DNA of 64,000 nt. Source: Devosia sp. 1566 (GTDB lineage: Bacteria; Pseudomonadota; Alphaproteobacteria; Rhizobiales; Devosiaceae). Below, one piece after another: positions 1 to 9,531 of the stretch. Each line of letters opens with the position of its first letter. Position 1 is the first letter of the stretch. Below the pieces are notes generated by a model. It was not told the DNA's origin, searched no databases, and was given only the letters and a program-made list of their open reading frames with translations. The translations under genes and the position numbers were made by a program. Where the stretch lies: assembly GCF_004005995.1 (NCBI RefSeq), contig NZ_CP034767.1, positions 3,884,501 through 3,948,500 of the forward strand, given 5' to 3'.

Positions 1-1
1 C

Positions 2-781
2 GGTCCCCCGCGTGATCCCGACGCCGCCCGGGCTGTTCTGCGCGAAGCCATTTCGGCCGGGGTCAACCACATCGACACCAGCGACTTCTATGGCCCCCAT
101 GTCACCAACCAGCTGATCCGGGAGGCGCTAGCGCCCTACCCTGCCGACCTCGTCATCACCACCAAGATCGGCGCGGTGCGGGGCGACGACGCCTCCTGGT
201 TGCCGGCATTCTCGGCCACCGACCTCGCCCAGGCGGTGGACGACAACCGGCGCAATCTCGGGCTCGATGTGCTCGACGTGGTCAATTTGCGCATCATGTT
301 CGGCATGGGCCCGACTGAAGGCTCGATCGAAGCTCCGCTGACCGCTCTGCTCGAGCTGCAAAGCCGTGGCCTCGTGCGGCATGTCGGGCTGAGCAATGTC
401 ACCGCGACCCAGGTTGCCGAAGGGCGCAAGCTCGCGTCCATTGTTTGCGTGCAGAACCAGTACAATCTGGCCCACCGCGAGGACGATGCGCTGATCGACG
501 AGCTCGCCGCTGCTGGCATCGCTTATGTGCCGTTCTTTCCGCTAGGCGGCATTTCCCCGCTGCAGTCGGCGACGCTGTCGAACGTGGCGGAGCGCCTCGG
601 CGCCACCCCGATGCAGGTGGCCCTCGCCTGGCTGCTCCGCCGCTCACCCAATATTTTGTTGATCCCCGGCACGTCCTCGGTGGCCCATCTCCGGGAAAAT
701 CTGGCCACCGCGCAACTTGAACTCTCCGCTGCCGATATGGAGGAACTCAACAGCATCGCCGCTCCCGCTGCAGCGTCGTAA
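2..781 (+). CDS. Aldo/keto reductase, 5'-truncated by the window edge
   Basis: NAD(P)H-dependent aldo/keto reductase of the AKR fold. The frame is open from base 2, so the N-terminus lies outside the window. The visible part carries the catalytic Asp/Tyr segment (HIDTSDFYG), the catalytic Lys segment (ITTKIG), the GLSN strand motif and a C-terminal LIPGTSS cofactor-phosphate loop. About 259 residues are seen; the family usually has 280-330, so roughly 30 to 60 are missing. The arrangement resembles pyridoxal-reductase-type AKRs, but the substrate cannot be read from sequence. It converges on the aldolase gene at 842; GC-rich inverted repeats (GGCCGGCC at 798 and 825) lie between them and may end both transcripts. 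Confidence 0.9.
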   Translation, partial: GPPRDPDAARAVLREAISAGVNHIDTSDFYGPHVTNQLIREALAPYPADLVITTKIGAVRGDDASWLPAFSATDLAQAVDDNRRNLGLDVLDVVNLRIMFGMGPTEGSIEAPLTALLELQSRGLVRHVGLSNVTATQVAEGRKLASIVCVQNQYNLAHREDDALIDELAAAGIAYVPFFPLGGISPLQSATLSNVAERLGATPMQVALAWLLRRSPNILLIPGTSSVAHLRENLATAQLELSAADMEELNSIAAPAAAS

Positions 782-841
782 CCGGCTTTGCAGCCTTGGC
801 CGGCCATGCGCTCCTCCAACGCAGGGCCGGCCGGCAGGGCC

Positions 842-1582
842 CTAGCGCAGCGGGTTCTCGCGCCGCCAGGCCTCGTATTCTTCCTGGGCATCGGGATGGA
901 GCGGGTAATAGCGCTGCAGCGATTCCCCGGCCATCAGCTTCATGCGCGAGAATTCCTCCCACTCGGCATGCTTCTGGCCGTCCTCGATCACTTGTTGCGC
1001 CATCGACACCGGCACCACCACCGCGCCATCGTCATCGGCCACGATGATATCGCCCGGCACCACGGTCACCCCGCCACAGGCAATGGTGACATTGACCGCA
1101 TAGGGGTAGATATCGGTCTGCACATGGTAGTTGGGCGACCAGCCCTTGAGCCAGAGCGCGAGGTCGAGCTTTTCCACATTGGGCCGATCGCGCATCACCC
1201 CGTCGATGATGATGCCCGCGCCCCCGCGGCCCTTGAAATAGGTGGACATCATGTCCCCGAAAATGCCCGAGCGCATGTCGCCGCGCGCATCCACCACCAC
1301 CACATCGCCATCCTGCACATGATAGAGCACATGCCGGTGCAGCTGCGTTTCGGGATCGGCATATTCGCCTTCGCTAAAGAGGTCGGGCCGCTGCGGCAGG
1401 CATTGCAGCGTCAGGGCCGGCCCGCAGATCACCTTGCCCTTGGTCTGGGGCAGGATGCCGGTCATATGCGGGTTGCGGAACCCCATATGCCCGAGCGTGC
1501 CGGCAATGGTCGCCGCGCCCAGCCCGCGCAAGCCCTCGATCAATTCCTTTGCCGGCCGTTGTATCTCGGCGCCACTCGTCAT
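842..1582 (-). CDS. RraA-like class II aldolase/demethylmenaquinone methyltransferase family protein
   Basis: RraA/HMG-aldolase family protein of about 246 residues. Members are divalent-metal pyruvate or oxaloacetate aldolases (4-hydroxy-4-methyl-2-oxoglutarate type), or RNase E regulators when the metal motif is lost. Here the D-X20-R-D metal/substrate motif is intact (FGD...GVMRD), which favours an aldolase. I chose the ATG at 1582 because GGAGGAAAG lies just upstream; an in-frame start five codons earlier lacks a ribosome site. It is the last gene of a six-gene minus-strand operon (binding protein, permeases, ATPase, dehydratase, aldolase). The likely role is to cleave the 2-keto-3-deoxy acid made by the dehydratase at 1611. 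The substrate is inferred only. Confidence 0.85.
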   Translation of the reverse strand: MTSGAEIQRPAKELIEGLRGLGAATIAGTLGHMGFRNPHMTGILPQTKGKVICGPALTLQCLPQRPDLFSEGEYADPETQLHRHVLYHVQDGDVVVVDARGDMRSGIFGDMMSTYFKGRGGAGIIIDGVMRDRPNVEKLDLALWLKGWSPNYHVQTDIYPYAVNVTIACGGVTVVPGDIIVADDDGAVVVPVSMAQQVIEDGQKHAEWEEFSRMKLMAGESLQRYYPLHPDAQEEYEAWRRENPLR

Positions 1583-1610
1583 TCGTCTTTCCTCCACTTT
1601 GGCCGGCCGC

Positions 1611-2771
1611 CTACCAATTGGTCACCGAACCATCTCGGCGCCGCAGATGCGGCGCTTCCCAGAACTCAAAACTCTGCCGCGCCAGGAGGTCTTCATTGAC
1701 CTCCACCCCCAGCCCCGGCGCATCGCTGACCCGGTAAACCGCGCCCTCCAGCTGCGGCTGCACCGGAAAGAAATCGGCGTTGTTAAAGCCCAGCCCGCGT
1801 TCGGGCTCCCGCGTCTCGAGCCAGGCGAAATTGGGCACGGCCGCCGCGAAGTGCACGGTCGCGGCTGTGCAGACCGGCCCCAGCGGGTTATGCGGCATCA
1901 GGTCGACATAATGGGCCTCGCTCCAGCCAGCGACCTTCATCGCCTCGGTCAGCCCACCGACATTGCACACATCGAGCCGATTAAACTGGTGAATGCCCCG
2001 CTCGATATAGGGCAGGAACTGCCACTTGCTGGAAAACTCCTCGCCGATGGCGAAGGGAATATCGGTCATCCCGCGCAGCGATTGGTAGGCTTCGGGCGTC
2101 TCGTCGCGAATGGGCTCCTCAAGGAAATCGAGCACGCCCTTGTCGAGCTTGTTGCAAAAGCTCGCCGCCTCCGCGACCGACAGGCGGTGGTGATAATCGA
2201 TCCCCAGCACCACGGCGTCGCCCAAGGCCTCGCGGGCCCGGTTAAGCAGGCGCGCCGTGCTGGCAATGGATTCGCGGGGCTCGAAAATGTCACGGCTATC
2301 CTGCCCGATGGGGAAAAAGCGGATCGCGTCGAACCCCATTTCCATCAGCTCAACGGCCCGCTCGATCGCGCCTTCCCCCGCACTGTCACCGGTGGAGGCA
2401 AAAGTGGGGATCACGTCGCGCTGCTTGCCCCCCAGCAACTGGTAGACCGGCACGCCCAGCGCCTTGCCCTTGATGTCATGGAGCGCAATGTCGATGGCCG
2501 AAATCGCGGCCTGCAGCACCCGCCCGCCCTCGAAATATTGGCTGCGATACATTTCCTGCCAGATCCGGCCGATCTGCATCGCGTCCTGCCCGATGAGGAA
2601 CTCGCGGTAATGCTCGACCGCCCCGGCCACGGCCTTCTCGCGCCCGGTGAGGCCACTTTCGCCCCAGCCAAAGATCCCGCCATCGGTTTCGATCTTGAGC
2701 AGGAACTGGTTGCGGATACCCACGCGCACGGCAAAGGGCGTAATGGCAGTGATCTTGAGCTGGAACGGCAT
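1611..2771 (-). CDS. Enolase-superfamily sugar-acid dehydratase (mandelate racemase subgroup)
   Basis: 386-residue enzyme of the mandelate racemase/muconate lactonizing group, predicted to remove water from an aldonic or uronic acid to give a 2-keto-3-deoxy acid. Visible features are an N-terminal capping domain (about 1-120), then a TIM barrel with metal ligands Asp (GIDYHH), Glu (FLEEPI) and Glu (IGEEF), and a catalytic His (MPHNPLGP). The second barrel strand reads IRFFP, not the KxK of racemases, so dehydration is more likely than racemization. The His two residues after the metal Asp is the arrangement of galactonate-dehydratase-like enzymes. The gene sits between the ATPase (18 bp upstream) and the RraA aldolase, in the same operon. 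Confidence 0.9.
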   Translation of the reverse strand: MPFQLKITAITPFAVRVGIRNQFLLKIETDGGIFGWGESGLTGREKAVAGAVEHYREFLIGQDAMQIGRIWQEMYRSQYFEGGRVLQAAISAIDIALHDIKGKALGVPVYQLLGGKQRDVIPTFASTGDSAGEGAIERAVELMEMGFDAIRFFPIGQDSRDIFEPRESIASTARLLNRAREALGDAVVLGIDYHHRLSVAEAASFCNKLDKGVLDFLEEPIRDETPEAYQSLRGMTDIPFAIGEEFSSKWQFLPYIERGIHQFNRLDVCNVGGLTEAMKVAGWSEAHYVDLMPHNPLGPVCTAATVHFAAAVPNFAWLETREPERGLGFNNADFFPVQPQLEGAVYRVSDAPGLGVEVNEDLLARQSFEFWEAPHLRRRDGSVTNW

Positions 2772-2789
2772 GAGCAGGGGTAATCCGGA

Positions 2790-3887
2790 TTATGCCGAGC
2801 GCAGCGCCATTTCGGTTTCGCCATCGAACAGATGCATGCGCTCCTGGTCGAATTCGAGCCAGACCTGCTCGTCGGGCGCGACCTGCACCGTGGGTGGCAG
2901 GCTGATATTGACGATCGAGCTCGCGACGAACGCCTGCACAAAGGTGATGTCGCCGGTGGGCTCCACCGTATAAACCCGCGCCGGCACCGCCCCGTCCACC
3001 GCCGATTTGTGCAGCCGGATGGTCGAGTGCCGCGCCCCCAGCACCACTTTGCGCGAACTGGCGCCCGCGACCTTGCGCGCATTGGCCTCCGAAAGCGGCA
3101 TGTGCCAGCCCTCGGCGCTGGTCAGCACCGTTTGCCCATTGGCACTGCTGGCTTCCAGCGGCACCAGACTCATGGCCGGGCTGCCGATGAAGCTTGCGAC
3201 AAACATGTTGACGGGGTGGGCAAAGACCTGCGCCGGGGTATCATATTGCTGCAGCAGCCCCCCATTCATGACAGCCATCTTGTCGGCCATGGTCACGGCT
3301 TCGAGCTGGTCATGGGTCACATAGATGATGGTCGCCCCCAGATCCTGGTGGAAGCGCTTGATTTCCGAGCGCATCTGCACGCGCAGCTTGGCATCGAGAT
3401 TGGACAGCGGCTCGTCCATCAGGAACACCGCCGGGTCGCGCACCAGCGCCCGCCCCAGCGCCACGCGCTGCTGCTGCCCGCCCGACAGCTCGCGCGGCTT
3501 GCGCTCGAGCAGATGGGTGATGTCGAGCACCTTGGCCGCCGCACTGACCTTGGCCTCGATCTCGGCCTTGGGGAGCTTTCTCATCTGCAGCGGGAAGGCG
3601 AGGTTCTGGAACACGCTTTTTTGCGGATAAAGCGCATAGTTCTGGAACACCATGGCGATGTCCCGGTCCTTGGGGTCGAGATCGTTGACCACCCGGTCCC
3701 CGATCACGATGTCCCCCGAGGTGATCGGAATCAGCCCCGCCACGAGATTGAGCGTCGTCGTCTTGCCGCAACCGGACGGGCCGACCAGGGCAACGAACTC
3801 GCCATCATTAACTGTCAGGGACACGTCCTTGGCCGCATAAATCGAGCCATAGGTCTTGACGAGATCCTTGAGAACCACCTGAGCCAT
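2790..3887 (-). CDS. Sugar ABC transporter ATP-binding protein (UgpC/MalK type)
   Basis: ATPase of a carbohydrate importer, about 365 residues, the normal MalK/UgpC size. Walker [10 protein letters not shown] is at residues 36-44, followed by the Q-loop, the signature LSGGQQQR, Walker [14 protein letters not shown] and the H-loop VTHDQ. A C-terminal TOBE/MalK regulatory region follows from about residue 240. The start is the ATG at 3887 (MAQVVLKD); the open frame runs on upstream to 4112, but that extension overlaps the permease gene in another frame and is spurious. The gene lies 11 bp after the MalG-type permease at 3899, consistent with one transporter operon. Confidence 0.93.
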   Translation of the reverse strand: MAQVVLKDLVKTYGSIYAAKDVSLTVNDGEFVALVGPSGCGKTTTLNLVAGLIPITSGDIVIGDRVVNDLDPKDRDIAMVFQNYALYPQKSVFQNLAFPLQMRKLPKAEIEAKVSAAAKVLDITHLLERKPRELSGGQQQRVALGRALVRDPAVFLMDEPLSNLDAKLRVQMRSEIKRFHQDLGATIIYVTHDQLEAVTMADKMAVMNGGLLQQYDTPAQVFAHPVNMFVASFIGSPAMSLVPLEASSANGQTVLTSAEGWHMPLSEANARKVAGASSRKVVLGARHSTIRLHKSAVDGAVPARVYTVEPTGDITFVQAFVASSIVNISLPPTVQVAPDEQVWLEFDQERMHLFDGETEMALRSA

Positions 3888-3898
3888 GGGGCAACTTT

Positions 3899-4807
3899 CT
3901 AGTGTTTGACCGCGCCTTCGGTGAGCGCACGCACGAAATATTTCTGGAGCACGAGGAACAGCACCACCACAGGCACGCTCATCATGAAGCTTGCCGCCAT
4001 CAGACCCGGGAAATCGGTGGTGTTTTCCGAAAAGAACCGCTGGATGCCGACGGGCAGGGTCAGCTGGTCGTTCCGGGTGAGGAAGGTCGCGGCATAGATG
4101 TATTCGTTCCACGCCCCGATAAAGGAGTAGATCGCGGTGGCGATGATCCCCGGCGCCGAAAGGGGCATGACGATCAGGAGGAACGCCTGGAAGCGCGTGG
4201 CCCCGTCGATCCGCGCCGCCTGTTCGAGCTGTACCGGGATGTTGTCGTAAAACCCCTTGAGCAGCCAGATCGCCAGCGGCAGCCCGAAGGTCAGGTAAGT
4301 CAGGATCAGCGAGCCATGGGTGTTCACCAGTCCCAGCACCCGCATCAGGATGAAGAGGGGCACGAGGAAAATCACCGCTGGGAACATGTTGCGCAGCAGC
4401 ACCGCGAAAAACAGGAATTTCCGCCCGGGAAAGCTGAAGCGCGAAAAGGCGTAGGCGGCCGGCACCGCCACCACCACCGCCATGATCGTGGTGCAGACCG
4501 ATACAAAGAGGCTATTCCAGAAAAAGCGCAGGAAATCCTGGCCCACGCTGTTTTGCGGATCGAGCAGCTTCTGGTAGCTCGCCAGCGTCGGCTCGCTCGG
4601 CCACCATTGCGGCGGGAACTGCATGGCGGCAAAGCCCGATTTGATCGAGGTCAGCAGCATCCAGATCATGGGCAATGCGGTGTAAACCAGCATGAAGCCG
4701 AGAAAGATGCGCCCCGCCCAGCGCCAGCCATCGATCTTCTTGCGCCCACGCGGGGCGGTAATTGCGGTGCGGTCGGATGAGGCAGCGGTTTGGGTGATGC
4801 TGGTCAC
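3899..4807 (-). CDS. Sugar ABC transporter permease (MalG/UgpE type)
   Basis: Inner-membrane permease of about 302 residues with six predicted membrane segments and the EAA cytoplasmic loop ([15 protein letters not shown]), which docks on the ATPase. The C-terminus [12 protein letters not shown] is typical of the MalG family. The start codon is GTG at 4807, overlapping the TGA of the upstream permease (GTGA), so the two permeases should be translationally coupled. It acts with the 4804 permease, the ATPase at 2790 and the binding protein at 5844. The substrate is not determined by sequence; the dehydratase and aldolase downstream suggest a sugar acid or an oligosaccharide of one. Confidence 0.93.
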   Translation of the reverse strand: MTSITQTAASSDRTAITAPRGRKKIDGWRWAGRIFLGFMLVYTALPMIWMLLTSIKSGFAAMQFPPQWWPSEPTLASYQKLLDPQNSVGQDFLRFFWNSLFVSVCTTIMAVVVAVPAAYAFSRFSFPGRKFLFFAVLLRNMFPAVIFLVPLFILMRVLGLVNTHGSLILTYLTFGLPLAIWLLKGFYDNIPVQLEQAARIDGATRFQAFLLIVMPLSAPGIIATAIYSFIGAWNEYIYAATFLTRNDQLTLPVGIQRFFSENTTDFPGLMAASFMMSVPVVVLFLVLQKYFVRALTEGAVKH

Positions 4808-5763
4808 GCGCCGTGCTCCTTTTTCTCGTTGCCGCTGAGCGCGCGGACATAGAAGTAGCCCAGCGCCATCAGGATGATGAACAGCAGCACCGAATAAGCC
4901 GAAGCCACGCCCCAGCGCTGCCGCCCGAAGGCCAGCTCATAGATGTGGGTGATCCAGATATGGGAGGCGTTGGATGGCCCGCCGCCGGTCATGATCCAGG
5001 GGATAATGAAGGAATTAAAGTTCGCCACTGCCAGCAGCAGGATGGTGACCGTCGATACCCCGCTCAGATAGGGAAAGGTCACGTGCCAGAACCGCTGCCA
5101 GGTCGAGGCGCCATCGACCTTGGCGGCGCGCAGCAATTGCTCGGGCACGGTTTGCAGTCCGGCCATGATCATGATCATGGCAAAGGGGAACTCGCGCCAG
5201 ATATTGACCACGATCAGCGAGGGCAAGACGGTGTGGACATTGTCGATGAAGTTGGGCTGCTGGTCTACCAGCCCCATTTGCACCATCACCGCGCCCAGGA
5301 TGCCGAAATCGGAATGGTACATCCACTTCCAGATATAGGACGCCGCCACCGCGCTGATCACCCAGGGAATGATGAGGATCGCGCGCAACACGGCCCGGCC
5401 GGCGAAATCACGGTGCAGCGCCAGCGCCGCCGCATAGCCCAGCACAAAGGCGATGAGTGTCGAGGCAAAGGTCCAGATCACCGTGTTGAGGGTAACGCGC
5501 CAGAACACATTGCTTGAGAGGATCGTGGCGTAGTTCTCGAGCCCGACAAAGTTCTTGTCGCGCAGCTGCAGGCCGGGGGGCGTTTCAAAGAACGACAGGT
5601 CGATCGTGTAATAGATGGGATAGGCGATGACGATCAGCATGACGATGATCGCGGGCAGCACATAAAGATAGTCGGCCCGGCTGGACCATATCTGCTGCAA
5701 CACACTGGGGCGAACAATGCGCGCCTGGGCAGGGGCGCTGGCAAACCCGATCTGGGTGGTCAT
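4804..5763 (-). CDS. Sugar ABC transporter permease (MalF/UgpA type)
   Basis: First permease of the importer, 319 residues with six or seven membrane spans. The first span is near residues 30-55 (YLYVLPAIIVMLIVIAYP). The EAA loop reads EQLLRAAKVDGASTWQRF. The ATG at 5763 follows the binding-protein gene after an 80-bp gap that holds a stem-loop (about 5794-5815), a usual arrangement when the binding protein is made in excess. The 3' end overlaps the next permease start by four bases. Confidence 0.93.
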   Translation of the reverse strand: MTTQIGFASAPAQARIVRPSVLQQIWSSRADYLYVLPAIIVMLIVIAYPIYYTIDLSFFETPPGLQLRDKNFVGLENYATILSSNVFWRVTLNTVIWTFASTLIAFVLGYAAALALHRDFAGRAVLRAILIIPWVISAVAASYIWKWMYHSDFGILGAVMVQMGLVDQQPNFIDNVHTVLPSLIVVNIWREFPFAMIMIMAGLQTVPEQLLRAAKVDGASTWQRFWHVTFPYLSGVSTVTILLLAVANFNSFIIPWIMTGGGPSNASHIWITHIYELAFGRQRWGVASAYSVLLFIILMALGYFYVRALSGNEKKEHGA

Positions 5764-5843
5764 TGTGGCTCTCGTGGTGAGAGAAAAACTAACCGGCAGC
5801 GGCGCAGGGCTGCCGCCGGTCGCGTCTTCTGTGCCGGCTGGGC

Positions 5844-7328
5844 CTAGAGCCCGCCGCCGCCCGTCAGGTCGCGCACCTTTTGCGCCGCATCATCGGCCGC
5901 TTCATCGACCGTCATCGCCCCGGTCAATGCGTTTTGCAGCATGTCGGGAATGATGATGTTCATGATTTCGGGCGTCACTGGCAGCGCCGGGAACGGCACG
6001 CCATAGGGCAGCATGGCGGTGGTGACATCGAGGAACTCGATGTTTTCAAGCCGCTCCTTCATCCAGCTGGTCTTGAAGCCATTCAGATTGCCCGGATTGG
6101 AGCCCGCATAGGCCATTTTGAGCGACCATTCGGGGCTGGTCCAAAAGCAGGTCATCGCCTTGGCCGCTGCCTCGTCCACGACACCGCCATCCACATATTC
6201 AGGCTTGAGGATGTGGATATTGGAGCCGCCGAACACCACCGCGCGCCGCCCGTCGGGGCCGGTGGGAATAAGGCCATAGCGCATATTGTCGATGACGGTC
6301 TGTGCCTTTTCCTTGTCGGCGCCCGTGGCCTTGGCCTGCAGGTCCAGCATCACGTCATAGTCGGATGGGTGCGACACCATCATCGCCACCTGGCCGGCCA
6401 GAAACAGCGGCTGGTTGTCGGCCTGCTGGTTGGTCAGTGCTGAAACCGGCACCGATTTGTCGCGCACATACATGTCATAGGATGCCTGCAGCGCCGCCTT
6501 GCTTTCGGGGCTGTCGAGGCGAACCTCTTCATAAGTCGGGTTCGGGTCGGCTTCGTCGAACACGCCCCCGCCATAAGCCCAGAGCTGGGGCATGAAGCGA
6601 TAGGGGGTATTGCCCGCATTCTTGCGCGCGACGAGCCCATAGCCGGCAATGCCCAGCGTGTCGTGGATCTGCTTGGAATAGGCGACCACCTCGTCCCAGG
6701 TTGCCGGTGGCTTTTCGGGATCAAGGCCGGCCCGCTCGAAGATGTCGGCGTTCCAGATAAAGCCCATCGTCTCGTTATTGGTGGGAATGCCGTAGGTCTT
6801 GCCTTCCCACATCACCGACTTCATGGCGCCCGGCCAGAAATCCTCGCTCTTCCAGCCCACGTCTTCCGGGCTGAGCTCCTGCAAATAGCCCTTGGAGGCA
6901 AATTCAACCCCACCCAGGATCTGGAGGCGCACCATCATCGGTCCGGCATTGCCCAGAAGCGCCGTGCGGAATTTGTCGAGCAGGTCGTTATAGGTCAGCG
7001 CCTGCTCCTGCAGCTCGATATTGGGATAGGTTTCCCGGAAGGCGACAAAGAAGTCCTTGTAGTACTGGCGCAAGAGGTCCGGGTCGCCCTCGAACACGCC
7101 CTGGTACCAGAAGGTCAGCTTGCCTTGGTAATCGAGCGGGGTGACGGCCCCGCACTGCTCGGCCGTGTCGAACTCCTCGGTGCCCGCGATCGAGCGCACA
7201 TATTCCGGCGACCACTGGCTGATATCGACACTTTGCGCGAGCACGGAAGTGCTCATCATCGTCGACACAGCGAGCGCAGTTATTGCTGCGCCATGCACAA
7301 GGGCACGGCCCAAACTGGGCTTCCTCAT
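5844..7328 (-). CDS. Extracellular solute-binding protein, family 1 (sugar ABC importer)
   Basis: Periplasmic binding protein of 494 residues, long for the family (usually 400-450). It has an N-terminal signal peptide (about residues 1-32, ending SVLAQ) and an insert between the signal and the first lobe strand (LTFWYQG, near residue 70). Later segments such as YGIPTNNETMGFIWNADIF are typical of family 1 sugar binders. The ATG at 7328 has GGAGGA upstream. It heads the minus-strand operon binding protein, permease, permease, ATPase, dehydratase, aldolase, and is divergent from the GntR gene at 7544. The intervening 215 bp contain inverted repeats that could be regulator sites. Confidence 0.92.
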   Translation of the reverse strand: MRKPSLGRALVHGAAITALAVSTMMSTSVLAQSVDISQWSPEYVRSIAGTEEFDTAEQCGAVTPLDYQGKLTFWYQGVFEGDPDLLRQYYKDFFVAFRETYPNIELQEQALTYNDLLDKFRTALLGNAGPMMVRLQILGGVEFASKGYLQELSPEDVGWKSEDFWPGAMKSVMWEGKTYGIPTNNETMGFIWNADIFERAGLDPEKPPATWDEVVAYSKQIHDTLGIAGYGLVARKNAGNTPYRFMPQLWAYGGGVFDEADPNPTYEEVRLDSPESKAALQASYDMYVRDKSVPVSALTNQQADNQPLFLAGQVAMMVSHPSDYDVMLDLQAKATGADKEKAQTVIDNMRYGLIPTGPDGRRAVVFGGSNIHILKPEYVDGGVVDEAAAKAMTCFWTSPEWSLKMAYAGSNPGNLNGFKTSWMKERLENIEFLDVTTAMLPYGVPFPALPVTPEIMNIIIPDMLQNALTGAMTVDEAADDAAQKVRDLTGGGGL

Positions 7329-7440
7329 CTCGTCCTCCTGTCATCCGCTGGGCTCGGCGCAGCGGGCTCCCTTGGCGATCGGACAGCGGGCTTGTGCCTC
7401 TTCTGTCTCGCGCCACCTCGGGCAGGTTTGCAGACAACAA

Positions 7441-7504
7441 ATAATGTGTCAACGGGCTAAAATTGCACATTATCGGCAAGATTCATTGTACGATCCAGCC
7501 GTAC
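7441..7504. promoter_or_regulatory. Inverted repeats in the divergent GntR/ABC promoter region
   Basis: Two inverted repeats lie in the 215-bp gap between the binding-protein gene and the GntR/FCD gene. ATAATGTG (7441-7448) pairs with CACATTAT (7466-7473) across 17 bases, and GTACG (7488-7492) pairs with CGTAC (7500-7504) across 7 bases. FCD-type GntR repressors commonly bind short palindromes with a GTAC- or GT-N-AC-like core, so the second repeat is the better operator candidate. The role is inferred from position only. Confidence 0.4.
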
Positions 7505-7543
7505 GCTGGCTAGGCTGGTGCTCGCGTTCGACAATGCCAACCC

Positions 7544-8266
7544 ATGGAAGTGACGGGACTACCAATGAACGACTACAAGGCGCAGCCGCCCGTGGGCATG
7601 GAGCCCAGCGGCGCGACTCCAGCCGGTGATTCGGTTTACCAGCAGATCCGGGACGACATCATTTCGGGACGCCTTGTGGCCAACGAACGCCTGGTGGTGG
7701 CCGAACTGGCGCAGCGCCATAACACCTCCGCCAACCCCATCCGCGAAGCCCTGCAGATGCTGCGTGGCGAGGGCTTTGTCATCATTTCCCCCAATCGCGG
7801 CGCCCGGGTGCGCCCGATCGACCAGGATTTCGTGCGCGACATCTACGAGATCGGCGTCTTGATCGAGCCCGCACTCACCCGCTGGTTCGTGGGCATGGCG
7901 ACGAGCCAGGATATTGCGCAGCTCAAAGCGGTGCAGGACGAGATCGAGGCTAACAATTTCGCCGATCCCCTGCGCCACAGCGAACTCGATACCCGCTTTC
8001 ACACCATCATGTATGAGCGTCATTACAACCGCCATGCCGCCGAGCTCTGGTGGAAGCACCGCGAAGTGCTGCGCGCCGTCAGCCGGCGCTTTGATTTCAC
8101 CCTGGCGCGCCGCGCGCAGGTCATGCGCGAGCATCGCGAGCTGATCGCACTGATCAAGGCGGGCGATGCCGATGGGTCGGCGGCGCTCGTGGCCCAGCAT
8201 GTCGAGGGCTCGGGCCGCCATATTCTGGAACATATGCGTGCCGCCGAAACGGCACGGGCGAGTTAG
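7544..8266 (+). CDS. GntR-family transcriptional regulator, FCD domain
   Basis: Regulator of about 240 residues. The N-terminal winged helix-turn-helix covers about residues 28-90 (VYQQIRDDIISGRL...SANPIREALQML). A helical FCD effector domain follows, with Asp and His ligand positions typical of metal-dependent organic-acid sensing (DTRFHTIMYERHY). The start is either the ATG at 7544 or the one at 7565 (MNDYKAQ); neither has a strong ribosome site. It is divergent from the sugar-acid ABC operon and 42 bp upstream of the first of four dehydratase genes, so it is the likely local regulator of both arms. Confidence 0.9.
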   Translation: MEVTGLPMNDYKAQPPVGMEPSGATPAGDSVYQQIRDDIISGRLVANERLVVAELAQRHNTSANPIREALQMLRGEGFVIISPNRGARVRPIDQDFVRDIYEIGVLIEPALTRWFVGMATSQDIAQLKAVQDEIEANNFADPLRHSELDTRFHTIMYERHYNRHAAELWWKHREVLRAVSRRFDFTLARRAQVMREHRELIALIKAGDADGSAALVAQHVEGSGRHILEHMRAAETARAS

Positions 8267-8308
8267 CGCCGCATCTGCACAGCAATCGGCGCCTTGGGGA
8301 GGAAGGCA

Positions 8309-9478
8309 ATGAAGATAACTGGCGTCAAACCTTGGCTGATCAAGTCAGCCGCATCCTATTGGGGCGAGTTCCTCTTTGTGGAGGTGACCACCGACGAGGG
8401 CGTCTCGGGTTGGGGGGAGATCACCACCACCACCTATGTCGCCAACCGGGCGCTTTGCGTCATGCTGACCCAGATCAGCAAGATCATCGAAGGCGACAAC
8501 CCCGCCCATATCGAACGCATCTGGCACAAGATCTTCCGCAATTTCACCTATATGGGCAGCCGCGGCGCCGCAGTGGAATGCACCAGCGCCATCGACATCG
8601 CCCTGTGGGATATCCGGGGGAAGGTGCTGGGCCAGCCCATCTATGAATTGCTGGGCGGGCCGGTGCGCGAGGACATTCTCCTTTACACCCACCCTGACCA
8701 GCGCAAGTTCACCAGCCCGGAAGCCGTCGCCCAGGAAATCCGCGACATCGTGGCGTCCGGCCACACCGCGCTCAAATTCGACCCCTTCCCCCAGCAAGGA
8801 CCGGTGCTGGCCAACGGCATCGCCCGCGAACAGTTCGAGGGCTATCTCGATGGCACGATGACGCGCAAGGATGAGCGCGAAGCCGCTGAACTGACCGAAC
8901 TCATCCGTCAGACCGCCGGGCCCGATATCGAAATCCTCATCGATGCCCACGGCCGCTTTGACGTGCCCACCGCCATTCGCCTTTGCCGCTCGCTCGAGGA
9001 AGCCGGCGATATCGACTGGTTCGAAGAACCCGTGCCGCCCGAAAGCTTCAACGCCCTCCAGCAGGTGCGCGAGAAGGTCAATTGCCCCATTTCCTGGGGC
9101 GAGCGCGGCCACACCAAATGGGATTTCGTGCCCATCCTGCAAAACCAGCTCGCCGACTACATCATGCCCGACGTCACCTGGACCGGCGGCATCACCGAGC
9201 TCAAGAAGATCTCGGCGCTCTGCGAAGCCTACTACATCCCCGTTTCGCCCCATGATGCGGCCGGGCCCATCAATGTGGTGGCGGGCGCGCAGGTGATGAT
9301 GACCGTGCCCAATTTCTACCGGCTCGAAACCTCGGAATGGAATTTGAGCAAATACGACCACCTGATCGACAAGCCGCTCGACAACTCGAACGGCTCGCTC
9401 AAGCTCAACCGGGCCCCCGGGCTCGGCATCGAAATGAACCGGGCTTATCTGGAGGAAAACCTGGTGGACCTCGCCTGA
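8309..9478 (+). CDS. Enolase-superfamily dehydratase/isomerase, paralogue 2
   Basis: 389-residue enolase-superfamily protein. The capping domain covers about 1-125, with a flexible-loop region (SGWGEITTTTYV). The barrel has metal ligands Asp (LIDAHGRF), Glu (WFEEPV) and Glu (WGERG), and His (SPHDAAGP). The second strand reads ALKFDPF. The D-x-H pair at the first metal ligand matches sugar-acid dehydratases such as galactonate dehydratase. The start is the ATG at 8309 with GGGAGGAAGG before it; a TTG 15 bases upstream lies within that ribosome site and is rejected. First of four consecutive plus-strand paralogues after the GntR gene; the substrate is unknown. Confidence 0.88.
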   Translation: MKITGVKPWLIKSAASYWGEFLFVEVTTDEGVSGWGEITTTTYVANRALCVMLTQISKIIEGDNPAHIERIWHKIFRNFTYMGSRGAAVECTSAIDIALWDIRGKVLGQPIYELLGGPVREDILLYTHPDQRKFTSPEAVAQEIRDIVASGHTALKFDPFPQQGPVLANGIAREQFEGYLDGTMTRKDEREAAELTELIRQTAGPDIEILIDAHGRFDVPTAIRLCRSLEEAGDIDWFEEPVPPESFNALQQVREKVNCPISWGERGHTKWDFVPILQNQLADYIMPDVTWTGGITELKKISALCEAYYIPVSPHDAAGPINVVAGAQVMMTVPNFYRLETSEWNLSKYDHLIDKPLDNSNGSLKLNRAPGLGIEMNRAYLEENLVDLA

Positions 9479-9531
9479 AGGCGGGAACGGGCGCGTGGAG
9501 GCGCCCCAGTGGGAAAGGGAGGAATTGACCC

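Noticed and set aside
1434..2783. Long plus-strand frames at 788-1699, 1434-2783 and 2832-3902
   Set aside because: All antisense to the aldolase, dehydratase and ABC ATPase genes, with no recognisable motif.
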